Assembly: GCF_015711645.1 (NCBI RefSeq)
Contig: NZ_JABTEX010000002.1
Coordinates: 1,116,001 to 1,180,000 of the forward strand
Length of the DNA stretch: 64,000 nucleotides
Origin: Planomonospora sp. ID82291
GTDB taxonomy: Bacteria; Actinomycetota; Actinomycetes; Streptosporangiales; Streptosporangiaceae
Direction of reading: 5' to 3'
Of this stretch, positions 1 through 16,400 are shown in pieces. The notes under the pieces are model-generated. The model had not been told where the DNA came from. It did no database searches and saw only the letters and a list, made by a program, of their open reading frames with translations. Both the position numbers and the translations under genes were made by a program. Numbering within the stretch: position 1 is the stretch's first letter; the number at the start of each line of letters is the position of its first letter.

Positions 1-2212
1 CCAGGGCGACCGGGAGCGGCTCGCCGCCGCTGAACACCCGGGGCAGCCCGGCCGGCAGCCGGTCCAGGATCTCCTCCAGCACCGAGGGCGGCGCCTGGAC
101 CGTCGTCACCCCGGCGTCGGCGACGAGCGCGCCGAGGTCGCCCGTCCCGTACGGCGGCGCGACCACCACGGTCCCGCCGGCGAGCAGCGGCCCGAAGACC
201 TCCAGCGCGGCGATGTCGAAGGACAGGGAGGTGAGCAGGAGCATCCGCTCCGCCGCGGTGAAGCCCAGCGCGGTGACGAGGTTGACCACGCCCCGGTGCG
301 GGACCATCACCCCCTTGGGCCGCCCCGTCGAACCGGAGGTGTAGATCACGTAGGCGAGGGCGTCGGGGGAGACGCGCCCGGCGGGCGGGGGAGGACAGGG
401 CAGGGGCGGGAGGGCGTCCAGCAGGATCGCCGGCGGGTGGTCGGCGGGCAGCCGCGCGACCAGTGCCGAGCGGGTGAGCAGCAGCCCGGCGCCCGAGTCG
501 GAGAGCATGAACCCCAGCCGCTCGGCCGGGTAGTCCGGATCCAGCGGCACGTAGCAGCCGCCGGCCTTCAGCACGGCCAGCAGCGCGACGACGAGCTCGG
601 CGTCCCGCGGCAGGCACACCGCCACCGGCTGCTCCGCGCGGACCCCGTGCTGCCGCAACCGCCCGGCCAGGGCCTCCGCCCGCTCCTCCAGCCGCGCGTA
701 GGTCAGCGTGCCCGCGTGCGCGACGACGGCCGGGGCGTCCGGCGTCCGCGCCGCCTGCTCGGCGACGAGCTCGTGCAGCGCGCGCTCCGGGTACGGCGAC
801 GCCGGGCCCTGCCAGGCGCCGAGCAGCCGGCGGTGCTCGTCGCCGCCGGTCAGCGGGAGCCGGGAGACCGGCCGCCCGGGGGCGTCCACGGCCGCCTCCA
901 GCAGGGTCAGGAAGGCGGAGAGCAGCCGGCGGACCGTGTCCTCCTCGAACAGGTCGGTGCTGTACTCGATCCAGCCGCCCAGCCGGCCGCTCGGGTTCTG
1001 CACCTCCAGGGTGAGGTCGGTCTTGGCGGTCCCGGTGCCGAGCTGCATGCCGTGCCCCTCGATCGGGAGCTGGTTGAACCCGACCTGGTACAGGGGGGTC
1101 CGGGCCGGGTCGCGCGGCGGGCGCAGCGCCTCCACCAGCGTGGCGAACGGCACGCCCTGGTGGTCGAGCGCCTCCAGCACGGTGGTGCGCGCCCGGTCCA
1201 GCGCCTCGGTGAACGTCGGATCGCCGCCCAGGTCGACGCGGAGCGGCACCGTGTTGACGAACATGCCGATCAGCGGGTTGAGCTCGGGCAGCTCGCGACC
1301 GGCCACCGGGGAGCCCACGACGACGTCCGTCCGGCCCGTCCAGCGGGCCAGCAGCGTCGCGAAGGCGGCGAGCAGCACCATGAACGGCGTGCATCCCGTC
1401 CGCCGGGCGAGGCGGGCCAGCCCTTCGGCCGTCCCGTCCGGTACGGAGAACGCCACGTTCGCCCCGGCGTACCCGAACTCGGCCGGCCGCGGCCGGTCCG
1501 GCGGCAGCTCCAGCGGGACGCTCCCGGCGAGCTTGCCGCGCCAGTAGTCCAGGTCGGCGTCGAGCGCGCCGTCGGCGAGCCTGCCGCGCTGCCAGACGGC
1601 GTAGTCGGCGTACTGGACCGCCGGCTCCGGCAGGCGCGGCGGGCGCCCCTCCCGCAGCGCCGCGCACAGCTCGGCCAGCTCCGTGCTGAGGATCTCCGCC
1701 GACCAGGCGTCGTAGACGGTGTGGTGGGCGACGAACAGCAGCCGCCACTCCTCCCGGCCCGCCTCGTCCCGGTCTGTCCCGTCCTGGCCTGCTCCGTTCC
1801 GGCCTGCTCCGTTCCGGCCTGCTCCGTTCCGGCCCAGCGACACCAGCCGGGCCCGCCAGAGCGGCGCCCGGTCGAGGGAGAACGGCGCCGACGCCTCCGC
1901 GGCGGCCAGGCGGTCGAACTCCGCGTGCGGGTCCGCCGCGCCCGACAGGTCGTCCCGCGCCAGGACGACCGGGACGTCGGCGGCGATCGTCTGGACGACC
2001 TGCTCGTCGCGGAAGGCGAACGCGGTGCGCAGCGGCTCGTGCCGGCGCACCAGCAGGCCGAGCGCGCGCTCCAGCACCTCGGGGTCCACCGGGTGCATCC
2101 AGGGCAGGGTGGAGCAGGTGGCGATGTTGTACACCGCCGATCCGGGCTGCAGCCGGCTGAGGAACCAGATCCGCTCCTGGGCGAACGAGGCGGGGAAGAC
2201 GTCCTGGGTCAC
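1..2212 (-). CDS. NRPS, condensation-adenylation (C-terminus beyond window)
   Basis: This is a nonribosomal peptide synthetase protein cut by the left edge, with about 737 residues visible. The start is GTG at 2212, preceded by GAGGG, giving MTQDVFPASFAQERIW. Residues 1-430 form a condensation domain with HHTVYDAW near residue 160 (HHxxxDG with Ala for Gly). An adenylation domain follows, with the A3 core YTSGSTGRPKGV near residue 620. Readable specificity positions (D-I-L-Q-F-G) resemble glycine-type codes, but the rest lies outside the window. An in-frame 15-bp triplicated repeat inserts a GRNGA-type loop near residue 130. It lies 159 bp downstream of the serine NRPS on the same strand and is probably in its operon. 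Family and domain order are secure; substrate is tentative. Confidence 0.93.
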   Translation of the reverse strand, partial: MTQDVFPASFAQERIWFLSRLQPGSAVYNIATCSTLPWMHPVDPEVLERALGLLVRRHEPLRTAFAFRDEQVVQTIAADVPVVLARDDLSGAADPHAEFDRLAAAEASAPFSLDRAPLWRARLVSLGRNGAGRNGAGRNGAGQDGTDRDEAGREEWRLLFVAHHTVYDAWSAEILSTELAELCAALREGRPPRLPEPAVQYADYAVWQRGRLADGALDADLDYWRGKLAGSVPLELPPDRPRPAEFGYAGANVAFSVPDGTAEGLARLARRTGCTPFMVLLAAFATLLARWTGRTDVVVGSPVAGRELPELNPLIGMFVNTVPLRVDLGGDPTFTEALDRARTTVLEALDHQGVPFATLVEALRPPRDPARTPLYQVGFNQLPIEGHGMQLGTGTAKTDLTLEVQNPSGRLGGWIEYSTDLFEEDTVRRLLSAFLTLLEAAVDAPGRPVSRLPLTGGDEHRRLLGAWQGPASPYPERALHELVAEQAARTPDAPAVVAHAGTLTYARLEERAEALAGRLRQHGVRAEQPVAVCLPRDAELVVALLAVLKAGGCYVPLDPDYPAERLGFMLSDSGAGLLLTRSALVARLPADHPPAILLDALPPLPCPPPPAGRVSPDALAYVIYTSGSTGRPKGVMVPHRGVVNLVTALGFTAAERMLLLTSLSFDIAALEVFGPLLAGGTVVVAPPYGTGDLGALVADAGVTTVQAPPSVLEEILDRLPAGLPRVFSGGEPLPVAL
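1786..1830. repeat. 15-bp tandem repeat, three copies, inside NRPS C domain
   Basis: Three perfect copies of GGCCTGCTCCGTTCC run head to tail. They are in frame with the minus-strand NRPS and encode a repeated Gly-Arg-Asn-Gly-Ala-type loop between two condensation-domain core motifs. The unit length is a multiple of three, so the reading frame is kept. Confidence 0.9.
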
Positions 2213-2226
2213 TGGGGAACCCTCTT

Positions 2227-2276
2227 TCTCGCAGGCGTCACTACGGTCTGCTCTCGCAGGCGGCACTACGGTGCCC
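2227..2276. repeat. 25-bp direct repeat, two copies, in NRPS intergenic gap
   Basis: Two adjacent 25-bp units, each starting TCTCGCAGGCG and containing CACTACGGT, lie immediately upstream of the GTG start of the C-A protein. They fall in the 159-bp gap between the two minus-strand NRPS genes. Their function is unknown; they could be a duplicated leader or regulatory segment. Confidence 0.75.
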
Positions 2277-2371
2277 GGTGAAGGGACCCGGCGGGACCGG
2301 GGGTCACCGGGGCGGCCCCTCCGGCGGGGCGGGCGGGCCGCCGCGACCGGCGACGGCCCGGTCCCCGCCGG

Positions 2372-9055
<6,684 letters not shown>

Positions 9056-9512
9056 ACCTGCCTCGCTTTCGGGTGGGCGGCGCATCACATCTGCTGAAGG
9101 ACATTCATACATATCGGTGCGAATCGAGTCGAGACATCGGCTCCGACATAAATGAATGAGCCATGAACTCGGTCGACCGAAAAATGATTTATCGCCATGA
9201 AAAAATGAGGAGAGCGCTTCGCCGTATATCGCCCGCCCCGCCCGCCCTGCCTCGCCCCGCCGGGCTCGTCGCGCCTCGTCCCGCCGGAGGGGTCGGCAGG
9301 ACCGCCGAAGGGCGGGGGCGCGGGCCGCTCCCGGGTACGGCGGGGCCGTGAGGATCGTTAGGATAGCCTCACCTAATGAGTCGGCCGATCCCCTGTCCGG
9401 GGATCACGGCCGGCCGCTCCGCTCAGGGGCGCCGGGGCCCGCGCCGGAGACCGTACTCGGCGGAGGACCGCCGGGCGGGCGGGCCGGCTCTTCCGAAGGG
9501 ACCGCGAGAACC
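9056..9512. other. Divergent intergenic region with iron box
   Basis: This 457-bp gap separates the minus-strand Ser NRPS from the plus-strand siderophore-interacting protein. It contains the iron box at 9358-9376. Its left third (about 9095-9220) is relatively AT-rich and is the likely NRPS promoter region. No convincing gene lies here. Confidence 0.7.
9358..9376. promoter_or_regulatory. Iron box (IdeR/DmdR1-type operator)
   Basis: TTAGGATAGCCTCACCTAA matches the 19-bp actinobacterial IdeR/DmdR consensus (TTAGGTTAGGCTAACCTAA) at 16 positions and keeps the TTAGG and CCTAA arms. It lies 137 bp upstream of the siderophore-interacting-protein ATG and about 300 bp upstream of the divergent NRPS start, so Fe-dependent repression of one or both is expected. 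Confidence 0.88.
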
Positions 9513-10328
9513 ATGACCCCACCGTCGTCCACCATCGTCCGCCACCCCCTCGCCTACCGGCTGCTGGAGGTCAGGCGCGTCGTCCGGATCACCCCCGGGA
9601 CCGTGCGCGTCACCCTGGGGGGCCCCGAGCTGGCGGGCTTCCGCGAGCAGGCGCCGACCGACCACGTGAAGCTCTGCTTCCCCGGGCCCGGCGCCGAGCT
9701 GCCGACGGCGCCCGTCATCGAGAACGACATGTGGGTGGACGCCCCCGTCAAGCCGATCACCCGCGACTACACCGTCCGCCACCACCGGCCCGAGGCCCTG
9801 GAGCTGGACGTGGACATGGTCGTGCACGGCGACGGCGTGGGCTCCGCCTGGGCGGATCGCGCCGAGCCCGGCATGCGGCTCGGGGTCCTCGGCCCGCGCG
9901 GTTCGGAGGTCGTGCCGCTGGTGCACGACTGGTACCTGCTGGCCGCGGACGAGACGGCGCTGCCCGCGCTGGGCCGCTGGCTGGAGGCGCTGCCCGCCGG
10001 GGTGGAGGTCATCGCGTTCGCGGAGGTCTCCGGCCCGCAGGAGGAACAGCGCTTCGCCGCCCGCGCCGAGACGTCCCTGACCTGGCTGCACCGCGGCGAC
10101 GCCGCTCCCGGCACGACCGACCTGCTGGAGCGGGCCGTGCGCGCCGCCGTCCTTCCGCCGGGGACGGGCTACGCCTGGGTCGCGGGCGAGGCGAACACGC
10201 TCAGGCCGATCCGCCGCCACCTGCGCCGGGAGCGCGGGCTGGCCAAGGAGCAGGTCGACGTCGACGGTTACTGGAAGCGCGGGGAGACCGACCACGACCA
10301 CCACGCCCCGGACGACGAGGCGGCGTGA
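9513..10328 (+). CDS. Siderophore-interacting protein (flavin ferric-siderophore reductase)
   Basis: A 271-residue protein of the SIP/ViuB/YqjH family. These cytoplasmic FAD proteins reduce ferric siderophores after import, using NAD(P)H or ferredoxin. The FAD-binding signature RDYTVR is near residue 87, and the family C-terminal part with YAWVAGEAN and DGYWKRGE is present, followed by a His/Asp-rich tail. Length is normal for the family. ATG 9513 is chosen because homology begins with the RHPLAYRLLEV region just after it and AGGGA lies upstream; an upstream in-frame ATG at 9348 would place the iron box inside the coding region. The iron box predicts expression under iron starvation and ties the divergent NRPS to siderophore metabolism. 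Confidence 0.93.
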   Translation: MTPPSSTIVRHPLAYRLLEVRRVVRITPGTVRVTLGGPELAGFREQAPTDHVKLCFPGPGAELPTAPVIENDMWVDAPVKPITRDYTVRHHRPEALELDVDMVVHGDGVGSAWADRAEPGMRLGVLGPRGSEVVPLVHDWYLLAADETALPALGRWLEALPAGVEVIAFAEVSGPQEEQRFAARAETSLTWLHRGDAAPGTTDLLERAVRAAVLPPGTGYAWVAGEANTLRPIRRHLRRERGLAKEQVDVDGYWKRGETDHDHHAPDDEAA

Positions 10329-10344
10329 CCCGGCCCGCCGAGCC

Positions 10345-10367
10345 GCCGGCGGGTGTTCCCGCCCGGC
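10345..10367. terminator. Stem-loop between convergent genes, candidate bidirectional terminator
   Basis: GCCGGCGGG and CCCGCCCGGC arms, with one bulge, flank a TGTT loop. The element sits 17 bp after the siderophore-interacting-protein stop and about 105 bp after the pectate lyase stop on the opposite strand. There is no T-run, as is common for actinobacterial terminators. Confidence 0.5.
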
Positions 10368-10472
10368 GCCCGGATTCCGGACGGGCCGGATTCCGGGCGG
10401 GCCGGGTGCCGGCGGCTCGGCGACGAGCGTGCGCAGATCCGTCCGCTGCCTCTGCGGGAGCGGTGGGAGCGC

Positions 10473-12053
10473 CTAGCCGGCGTAGGTCTCGTACTCGGCG
10501 ACCTTCGGGGTGCCGGTCGAGCCGGTGATGGTGAAGGTGATCTTGCGCAGCGAGGTCCGGGGGAAGGAGATGACGCCGGCCTTGCCGCCGGAGGCCAGGA
10601 CGGCTCCGGTGTCGGCGTTGACGACCTTCCACGCGGTGATGGCGCCCGTGGAGCCCGCCGCCTCCCGGATGTTGATCCTGGAAACCGCGGTGGCGGAGCC
10701 CCACTTGATCGAGATGGAGCCGGTCGAGCCGGCCGGCGACCAGTAGGTGCTCAGGTCGCCGTCCCGCACGTTGCCGTAGCCCGTCCCGGCGGCCTTGCCG
10801 GAGCCGTCGGAACCGGCCCCGATGCTGAGGTTGGTCCCGCTGGGCTGCGTCGGCGTCGGCGTGGCGGTGGTGGTGGGCTTCGGGGTGGCGGTGGCGGTGG
10901 TGGTGGGCTTCGGCGTGGAGGTGGTCGGCGTCGGCGTCGGGGTCTGCGCCGAGCAGCCGCCGTTCGACACCTTCAGGCCCTTGCCGGCGCCCGCCGTCTG
11001 GCTCACGATGGCCGGCACGCAGCCGGCCGCGTCGGGGCTGTAGGCGTAGGGGATGCTGACGGTGGTGTTGGACTGCGGGTCGGGGCCGGCGGGCTTGTTC
11101 TCGCTGCCGGGGCTGGACCAGGTCACGTTGTCGAAGACGTTGCCGCTGACCTGCCAGTAGCCGGCCGCGGAGGTGTAGAAGGTGCCCAGGACGTCCTTGG
11201 AGTTCTTGAAGTAGTTGTTCTCCACCTTGGCGCGGGCACCGGCCCGGGCGTTGATGCCGGACTCGTTGAGCTTCACGTAGTGGTTGTTGTAGATGTGGGC
11301 GATGCCGCCGCGCAGCAGCGGCGTACGGGAGTCGATGTTCTCGTACAGGTTGTGGTGGTAGGTGATGAAGCTGTTCCCGGTGTCGCTCTCGCTGGACCCG
11401 ACGAGGCCGCCGCGGCCGGAGTTGCGCAGGGTGCTGTAGGACAGCGTCACGTACCGGACGTCGTCCTTCATGTCGAAGAGGCCGTCGAAGCCCGCCGACT
11501 CCCCGCCCGAGGCCTCCAGGCTGACGTGGTCGACCCAGACGTTGCGGACCGTGCTCTCCATGCCGATGGCGTCGCCGCCGTTGGAGGTGGGCGAGCCCGA
11601 CTTCTTGACGTTCCGGACGGTCACGTTCTGGATGATGATGTTGCTGGAGTCGCGGATGTGGATGCCCAGCTGGTCGAAGACGGCTCCGCTGCCGACCCCG
11701 ACGATCGTGACGTTGCTGATCTGCTTGAGCTCGATCAGGCCGGCGGCGGTGTTGCAGCTGGATCCCGACACCTTGGCGGTGTTGGCGTGGTTGATGGTCC
11801 CCTCGACCTCGATGATGATCGGGGTGCTGCTGCTGGCCCGGTTGCACAGGGCCGCGTGGATCGCGGTCCCCGTGGTGGCCCGCACCGTCTGCCCGCCCGC
11901 GCCGCCGGTGGTCCCGCCGTTCTGGGTCGCGTAGCCGGTGGCGCCGCCGGCCGCGGCCGACGCCGCGGGCGCCGACAGGACCGCGCCGGTCGTGGCCGCG
12001 ACGGCCGTCGTGGCCAGGGCCGCGTAGAGCCGCAGTGCGACTGGTCGTCTCAT
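10473..12053 (-). CDS. Secreted pectate lyase, PL1-type, with C-terminal CBM-like domain
   Basis: A 526-residue protein starting at ATG 12053 (AAGG upstream; residues RRPVALRLYAALA follow). The N-terminus is a Sec signal peptide ending in a run of Ala near residue 34. The catalytic right-handed parallel beta-helix covers about residues 40-350. It shows family 1 features: IHIRDSSNIIIQNV, VWVDHVSLE, GLFDMKDDVRYVTLSYS and SFITYHHNLYEN. The WVDH and DxKxD-like segments fit the Ca-binding region. A Pro-Thr linker of TPKPTTTATA type (about 375-415) leads to a discoidin-like carbohydrate-binding domain ending in EYETYAG. It cleaves polygalacturonate outside the cell by beta-elimination. A LacI-type palindrome at 12237-12250 upstream suggests sugar-dependent repression. 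It is flanked by NRPS genes but looks like an independent plant-polymer degradation gene. Confidence 0.93.
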   Translation of the reverse strand: MRRPVALRLYAALATTAVAATTGAVLSAPAASAAAGGATGYATQNGGTTGGAGGQTVRATTGTAIHAALCNRASSSTPIIIEVEGTINHANTAKVSGSSCNTAAGLIELKQISNVTIVGVGSGAVFDQLGIHIRDSSNIIIQNVTVRNVKKSGSPTSNGGDAIGMESTVRNVWVDHVSLEASGGESAGFDGLFDMKDDVRYVTLSYSTLRNSGRGGLVGSSESDTGNSFITYHHNLYENIDSRTPLLRGGIAHIYNNHYVKLNESGINARAGARAKVENNYFKNSKDVLGTFYTSAAGYWQVSGNVFDNVTWSSPGSENKPAGPDPQSNTTVSIPYAYSPDAAGCVPAIVSQTAGAGKGLKVSNGGCSAQTPTPTPTTSTPKPTTTATATPKPTTTATPTPTQPSGTNLSIGAGSDGSGKAAGTGYGNVRDGDLSTYWSPAGSTGSISIKWGSATAVSRINIREAAGSTGAITAWKVVNADTGAVLASGGKAGVISFPRTSLRKITFTITGSTGTPKVAEYETYAG

Positions 12054-12433
12054 GCTTGCCTTCTTTCGTCTTCGGATGCCGGACGCCGGTGCCGCTGCCG
12101 GGCGCCGGGAGCCGGGACCGGGGGCGTTCCACCGGGCCGCGGGGGTCTCCTGCCCGCGCCGCCGGGTCGGGGGCGGCGGGGCCGCCACCTGCGCAGAGAC
12201 CGCCGGAGTCGGTGACGTGACCGGCCGCCCGGTCTTGGAAAGCGTTTTCCGTCCGTGAGGATAGGGGGTGTCCATCCGGTTGGCAAGGCCGTGCGCGCGG
12301 CCGGTCCCCCCGCTGGACCCTCCCCCCGTGGGAGACCGCATGCTGGTGCCGGCGGCCCCCGCGGCCGGTCCTGAAAGTTTCAGGGACGGGGAGGCCGCGA
12401 CCGTTCGCCGCGTCAGCGTGAGGAGGGCGACAC
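12054..12433. other. Divergent intergenic region, pectate lyase / BtrH-like gene
   Basis: A 380-bp gap holding the start regions of two divergent genes. The only clear element is the palindrome at 12237-12250. The right part, before 12434, carries the strong ribosome-binding site GAGGAGGG of the plus-strand gene. Confidence 0.6.
12237..12250. promoter_or_regulatory. LacI/cre-like operator upstream of pectate lyase
   Basis: GGAAAGCGTTTTCC has 5-bp perfect arms around a GC/GT centre and contains the central CG typical of LacI-family operators. It lies 184 bp upstream of the pectate lyase start. The regulator is not identifiable from the site alone. Confidence 0.65.
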
Positions 12434-13417
12434 ATGGCCGTCGTGGAGGGCGTCGAGGCCCGCGGCATGCACCACTGCGAGACGACGACGCTGGGGGTGC
12501 TGCTGCGGCACGAGGGACTCGACCTGTCCGAGCCCATGCTGTTCGGGCTGGGCTCGGGCCTGTCCTTCGTCTACTGGGACGGCGGGGGCATGGCCGTCCC
12601 CTTCCTCGGCGGCCGTGTCAAGCCCTTCGCCCTCACCCGGAACCTGGCCGCCAGACTGGAACTGACGCTGACGGTCGAGGAGACCGCCTCACCGCGCAAG
12701 GCGTGGCGGAACGCGGCCGACCCCGTCGACGCCGGCCGGCCGGTCGGCCTCCAGCTCGACTGCTACCACCTGGACTACTTCCGCACCAAGGTGCACTTCG
12801 GCGGCCACGTCGTCGCCATGTACGGCTACGACGAGCACGACGCCCACCTCGTGGACACCGGCGGGCAGGGGGGAGCGGTGCGCACCAGCCGGGCGAGCCT
12901 CGCCCTGGCGCGGGCCGAACGCGGCCCGATGACGGCCAGGAACCGGTCCTTCACCCTCGCCCTGCCGGCGCACCCGATCTGCTGGCAGGAGCAGATCGTC
13001 CCCGCCGTCAGGGACTGCGCCGAGGCCTTCCTCGCCGCGCCCATCGCGAACCTGGGCCACCGCGGCATCGAGAAGGCCGGCAGGCAGGTGCCCGGCTGGC
13101 TGCTCCGCGCCGGCGACCCGCGGCGGGACCTGCCGCAGACCGCCCTCCTCATGGAGCGGGGCGGCACCGGCGGCGCCCTGTTCCGGGCCCTCTACCGCGA
13201 CTTCCTCGCCGAGTGCGCCGAGCTGATCGACGACGGCGGCCTGCGCACCGGCCACCGGCTGTACGCCGAGGCCGCCGTCCTGTGGACGGAGGTGTCCGCC
13301 CTGATCGCGAAGGCCGGGGAGAGCGGTGACGCGGGGCACCTGGAGCGGGCCGGCGCCGTGCTCGGCGAGCTCTCCCGGATCGAGGAGGAGGCCATGCGGG
13401 TGCTGCGCCGGCTGTAG
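12434..13417 (+). CDS. BtrH N-terminal/DUF4872-type protein
   Basis: A 327-residue protein starting at ATG 12434 behind GAGGAGGGCGAC. The N-terminus MHHCETTTLGVLLRHEG carries a Cys placed like the catalytic Cys of the papain-like BtrH_N family. GGHVVAMYGYDEHDAHLVDTGG near residue 120 gives the matching His and Asp. The C-terminal half (about 160-327) resembles DUF4872 and is helical. Known BtrH transfers an acyl group from a carrier protein to ribostamycin in butirosin synthesis. Here, next to NRPS genes, an acyl or peptidyl transfer role is possible but unproved. It is divergent from the pectate lyase and converges on the kinase gene, with only 66 bp between stops. Family assignment is fairly secure; function is inferred. 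Confidence 0.8.
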   Translation: MAVVEGVEARGMHHCETTTLGVLLRHEGLDLSEPMLFGLGSGLSFVYWDGGGMAVPFLGGRVKPFALTRNLAARLELTLTVEETASPRKAWRNAADPVDAGRPVGLQLDCYHLDYFRTKVHFGGHVVAMYGYDEHDAHLVDTGGQGGAVRTSRASLALARAERGPMTARNRSFTLALPAHPICWQEQIVPAVRDCAEAFLAAPIANLGHRGIEKAGRQVPGWLLRAGDPRRDLPQTALLMERGGTGGALFRALYRDFLAECAELIDDGGLRTGHRLYAEAAVLWTEVSALIAKAGESGDAGHLERAGAVLGELSRIEEEAMRVLRRL

Positions 13418-13483
13418 CCCGCGGGGAGGACGCGAGGCGGACCCGCCAGGACCCGGGCGAGGCGGACCCGTCGGCGCTCCGGC

Positions 13484-16400
13484 TCACGTGCGGGCGCAGA
13501 CGTCCCGGTAGGGGGCGGTTCCCACGAAGAGCCGCCACTCCTCCGGCGAGAGCGTCCGGCCCGCCCTCCCGCAGACCGCGGAGACCACCGGTTCGGGGGC
13601 GACGGGATGCTCGCTCAGGGTGCCCGCGTCGTCGACGGTGACCAGCCGGGACCCGTCGGCGGTGAACGCCAGGTCCAGAAGGTTCCCGATCCCCGTCGTG
13701 ACCGGGGCGCCGAGGCGCCGCCCGGTGGCGGTGTCCCACAACGCCACCGATCGTGAACCGGCCATGGTGGCGATCGTCTCGCCGCGCGGGGAGAACACCG
13801 CCCTGAGATCCCACGTGGTCCGGGTCTCAGGACCCACCGGCTGCCCCCCGCCGATCCTCCGGACCGAGAGCCTCCCCTTCGTGTCGACGGTGGCGAAGCG
13901 CCAACCGCCCTCGCCGGCGGCCGGCGGATCGATCGACCGCCCGGCGTGCGCAGGCACGTACGAGGCGTCGAACGGCTTGCCCGTCGACGCGTCCAGCAGT
14001 CGCTGCTCGTCACCGGTGATCGCGATGGCCGCGCCGTCGGGCGTGAACATCAGGTCCGTGGACATCGGGTCGGCGTTCTCCTGGACCCGTGACCACCGCA
14101 GGCGCCCGCCGGGCACCTGCCAGAGCCGTAGTTCCTGCCGGCCGTACGGCTCCTCGCCCACCAGCGCCGTCAGTGCGGTTCCGTCCGCGTTCACCGCCGT
14201 GGCGGACACCGCGTCCGCGTCGATCACGACGGTGGTGACGCGCTCGAAGGTCGAGGTGTCCCAGACCACGGCCTTCGGATCCGTCGCGGAATCCGAGGGC
14301 AGGGACGCCCCATCCGGGTACGGGGGCGCCCACACGGCCGCCAGGCGCCTGCCGTCGCCGCTGAAGTCCAGGAAGATCTGAGCACCCGTCGTCCCGCGCC
14401 CCATGCGCAGGGTGGTGAGGAGCTCACGCCGCCGCACGTCCCACAGGGTGACGGCGCCGGTGCCCTCCCCCTCCCGGACGAACGCGATCAGGCGCCCGTC
14501 GGGGCTGAGCTCCGCGTCGTACGCGGTGGTGCGGCCGACCGTGACGGGCCGGGTCACGTCGGTGATGTCCACGGTGGTCACCCTCTCCTCCGTGAGGTAG
14601 CGCAGGACGCCGCCGTCCGGGTCGAAGGCCAGGGCGGGGTCCGTTGCGTCGATCCGGTGGGACAGCAGCAGCCGGCCGTCCCGCACCCGCCAGATCCGGA
14701 TGTTCTCGGAGGTCGCGGCGGCGAGGAGGTCTCCGCGGGGACTGAACACCGGCTCGCCGCCGTTGCCGTGGGCCAGACGCCGCAGCACGCGGCCGGTGGA
14801 GGCGTCGTACACCTCGACGGTCTTGTCTCCGCTGAGCGCGACGGTCCGGCCGCCGGGACCGAAGGCCGCGGACGGGCCGCACTCGCAGTCGAGGCCGAAC
14901 CGGGTCGCCCGCATCGCGGCGAGGTCCACGAGCGCCGGACGCGCCTCGAACCCGCCGCTGACGAGGGTGCGCCCGTCCGGGGTGATGTCGAGCCCGCCGA
15001 ACAGGTCGGGCGGCAGGTCCTTCATCGCACCGGTCGTGAGGTCCCACAGCCTCTGGCCCTGCCCCACGGTGACCAGGAGCCGGTCCTCGGCCTGGCCGAA
15101 ACGGACGACGAAGTCGGTGTCGGCCGCTCCGGTGAAGTCCCGGGCCCGGCCCACCGGCTTGCCGGTGGCCACGTCCCAGACCCGCACCCGCGCCGGGCCG
15201 GCCAGGGCCAGCAGCGCGCCGCTCGGGCTCAACGCCGCCGAGCGCAGCCCGTCACCGACTCCGGCGAAGCCGCCGAGCTGCTTGCCGGTGCGCACGTCCC
15301 AGAGCCGGACCCGGCCCTCACCGGCGCTGGCGAGCAGGCGCCCGTCGCGGCTGAGGGCCCGCACCGTCCGCGCCGAGGCGTCCGGGTCCCGGAAGGCCGC
15401 CGTCTCCCGCCGCGCCAGGGAACCCATCAGCGCGGCCCGTGCCTCGACCAGGGGCGCGTGCCGCCAGGCGGCCACGCTCAGCAGCATCGCCCGCTGCGGA
15501 TCCGTGGTCCGCAGCGACTCGGCGGCTGCCGCCAGGCGGCGAGCCTGGTCCTGGTCGCGCTGGAACGCGATGGTGGCGTTGCGTTCCCGCGCCAGAGCGG
15601 CCTGCTCGGCGGCCAGCCCGCTCTGCCGTACGGCGAGGGTCCCCGCCACCAGGGCGGCGACCAGCAGCACGGCCACCGTCACGGCGACCAGGCGGCGGCG
15701 CCGGACCCGGCGCCGGTGGAGGGCGGCGCTCGCCTCCAGGAACTCGCGTTCGACCGAGCTGAGCGTGATGGCGCGGCGGCCGGAGACCGCCCAGTTCGCC
15801 GCGCTGTCCAGCGTGGCGCCCTGGAACAGGTGACCGTTCGGCCGGCCCTCGGCGTGCCAGCGCCAGGAGGCCGACAGGATCTCCTGGTGCGCCACCAGGT
15901 CGTCCCGGTTGGCCTCGATCCACTGGCGCAGCCGGGGCCAGGCGATCGGCAGGGCAGGCCGCGACAGCCACACCCGCTGCTCGTCCTGGGCGAGCAGATG
16001 GTCGAACGCCTCCAGCACCCTCCGGACGGCGGCCCTCTCATCGTCCGGCCGGCCGTCCAGCAGCTCGGCCCACCGTGCCCGCCGCGGGATCTGCTGACCG
16101 TCGCCGGTCACCGTCACCAACCGCAGGAACAGCTCGGGCGCCAGCTCCCGCTCGACCGGGCCCAGCGCCGCGTAGCACTCCTCGGCCAGGACGCCCAGCG
16201 CCGGATCGGCCGCGTCGGTGCGGACCAGGGCACCGACGCCGCTGCCGGCCGTGAGCAGACGCGCGGTGTCGAGCGTGCCGTCCTTGCTGGTCAGCGCGAG
16301 CAGCACCTGCCGGGCCGACGGCCGGGAACCGGGATCCTTGGACAGCGCGGCGGCCACCAGCGGACGCAGATGACCGGGCAGCGCCTCCAGCGACGGCTCG

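Noticed and set aside
9348-9512. Upstream ATG for the siderophore-interacting protein
   Set aside because: It would put the iron box within the coding region and adds low-complexity residues absent from the family.
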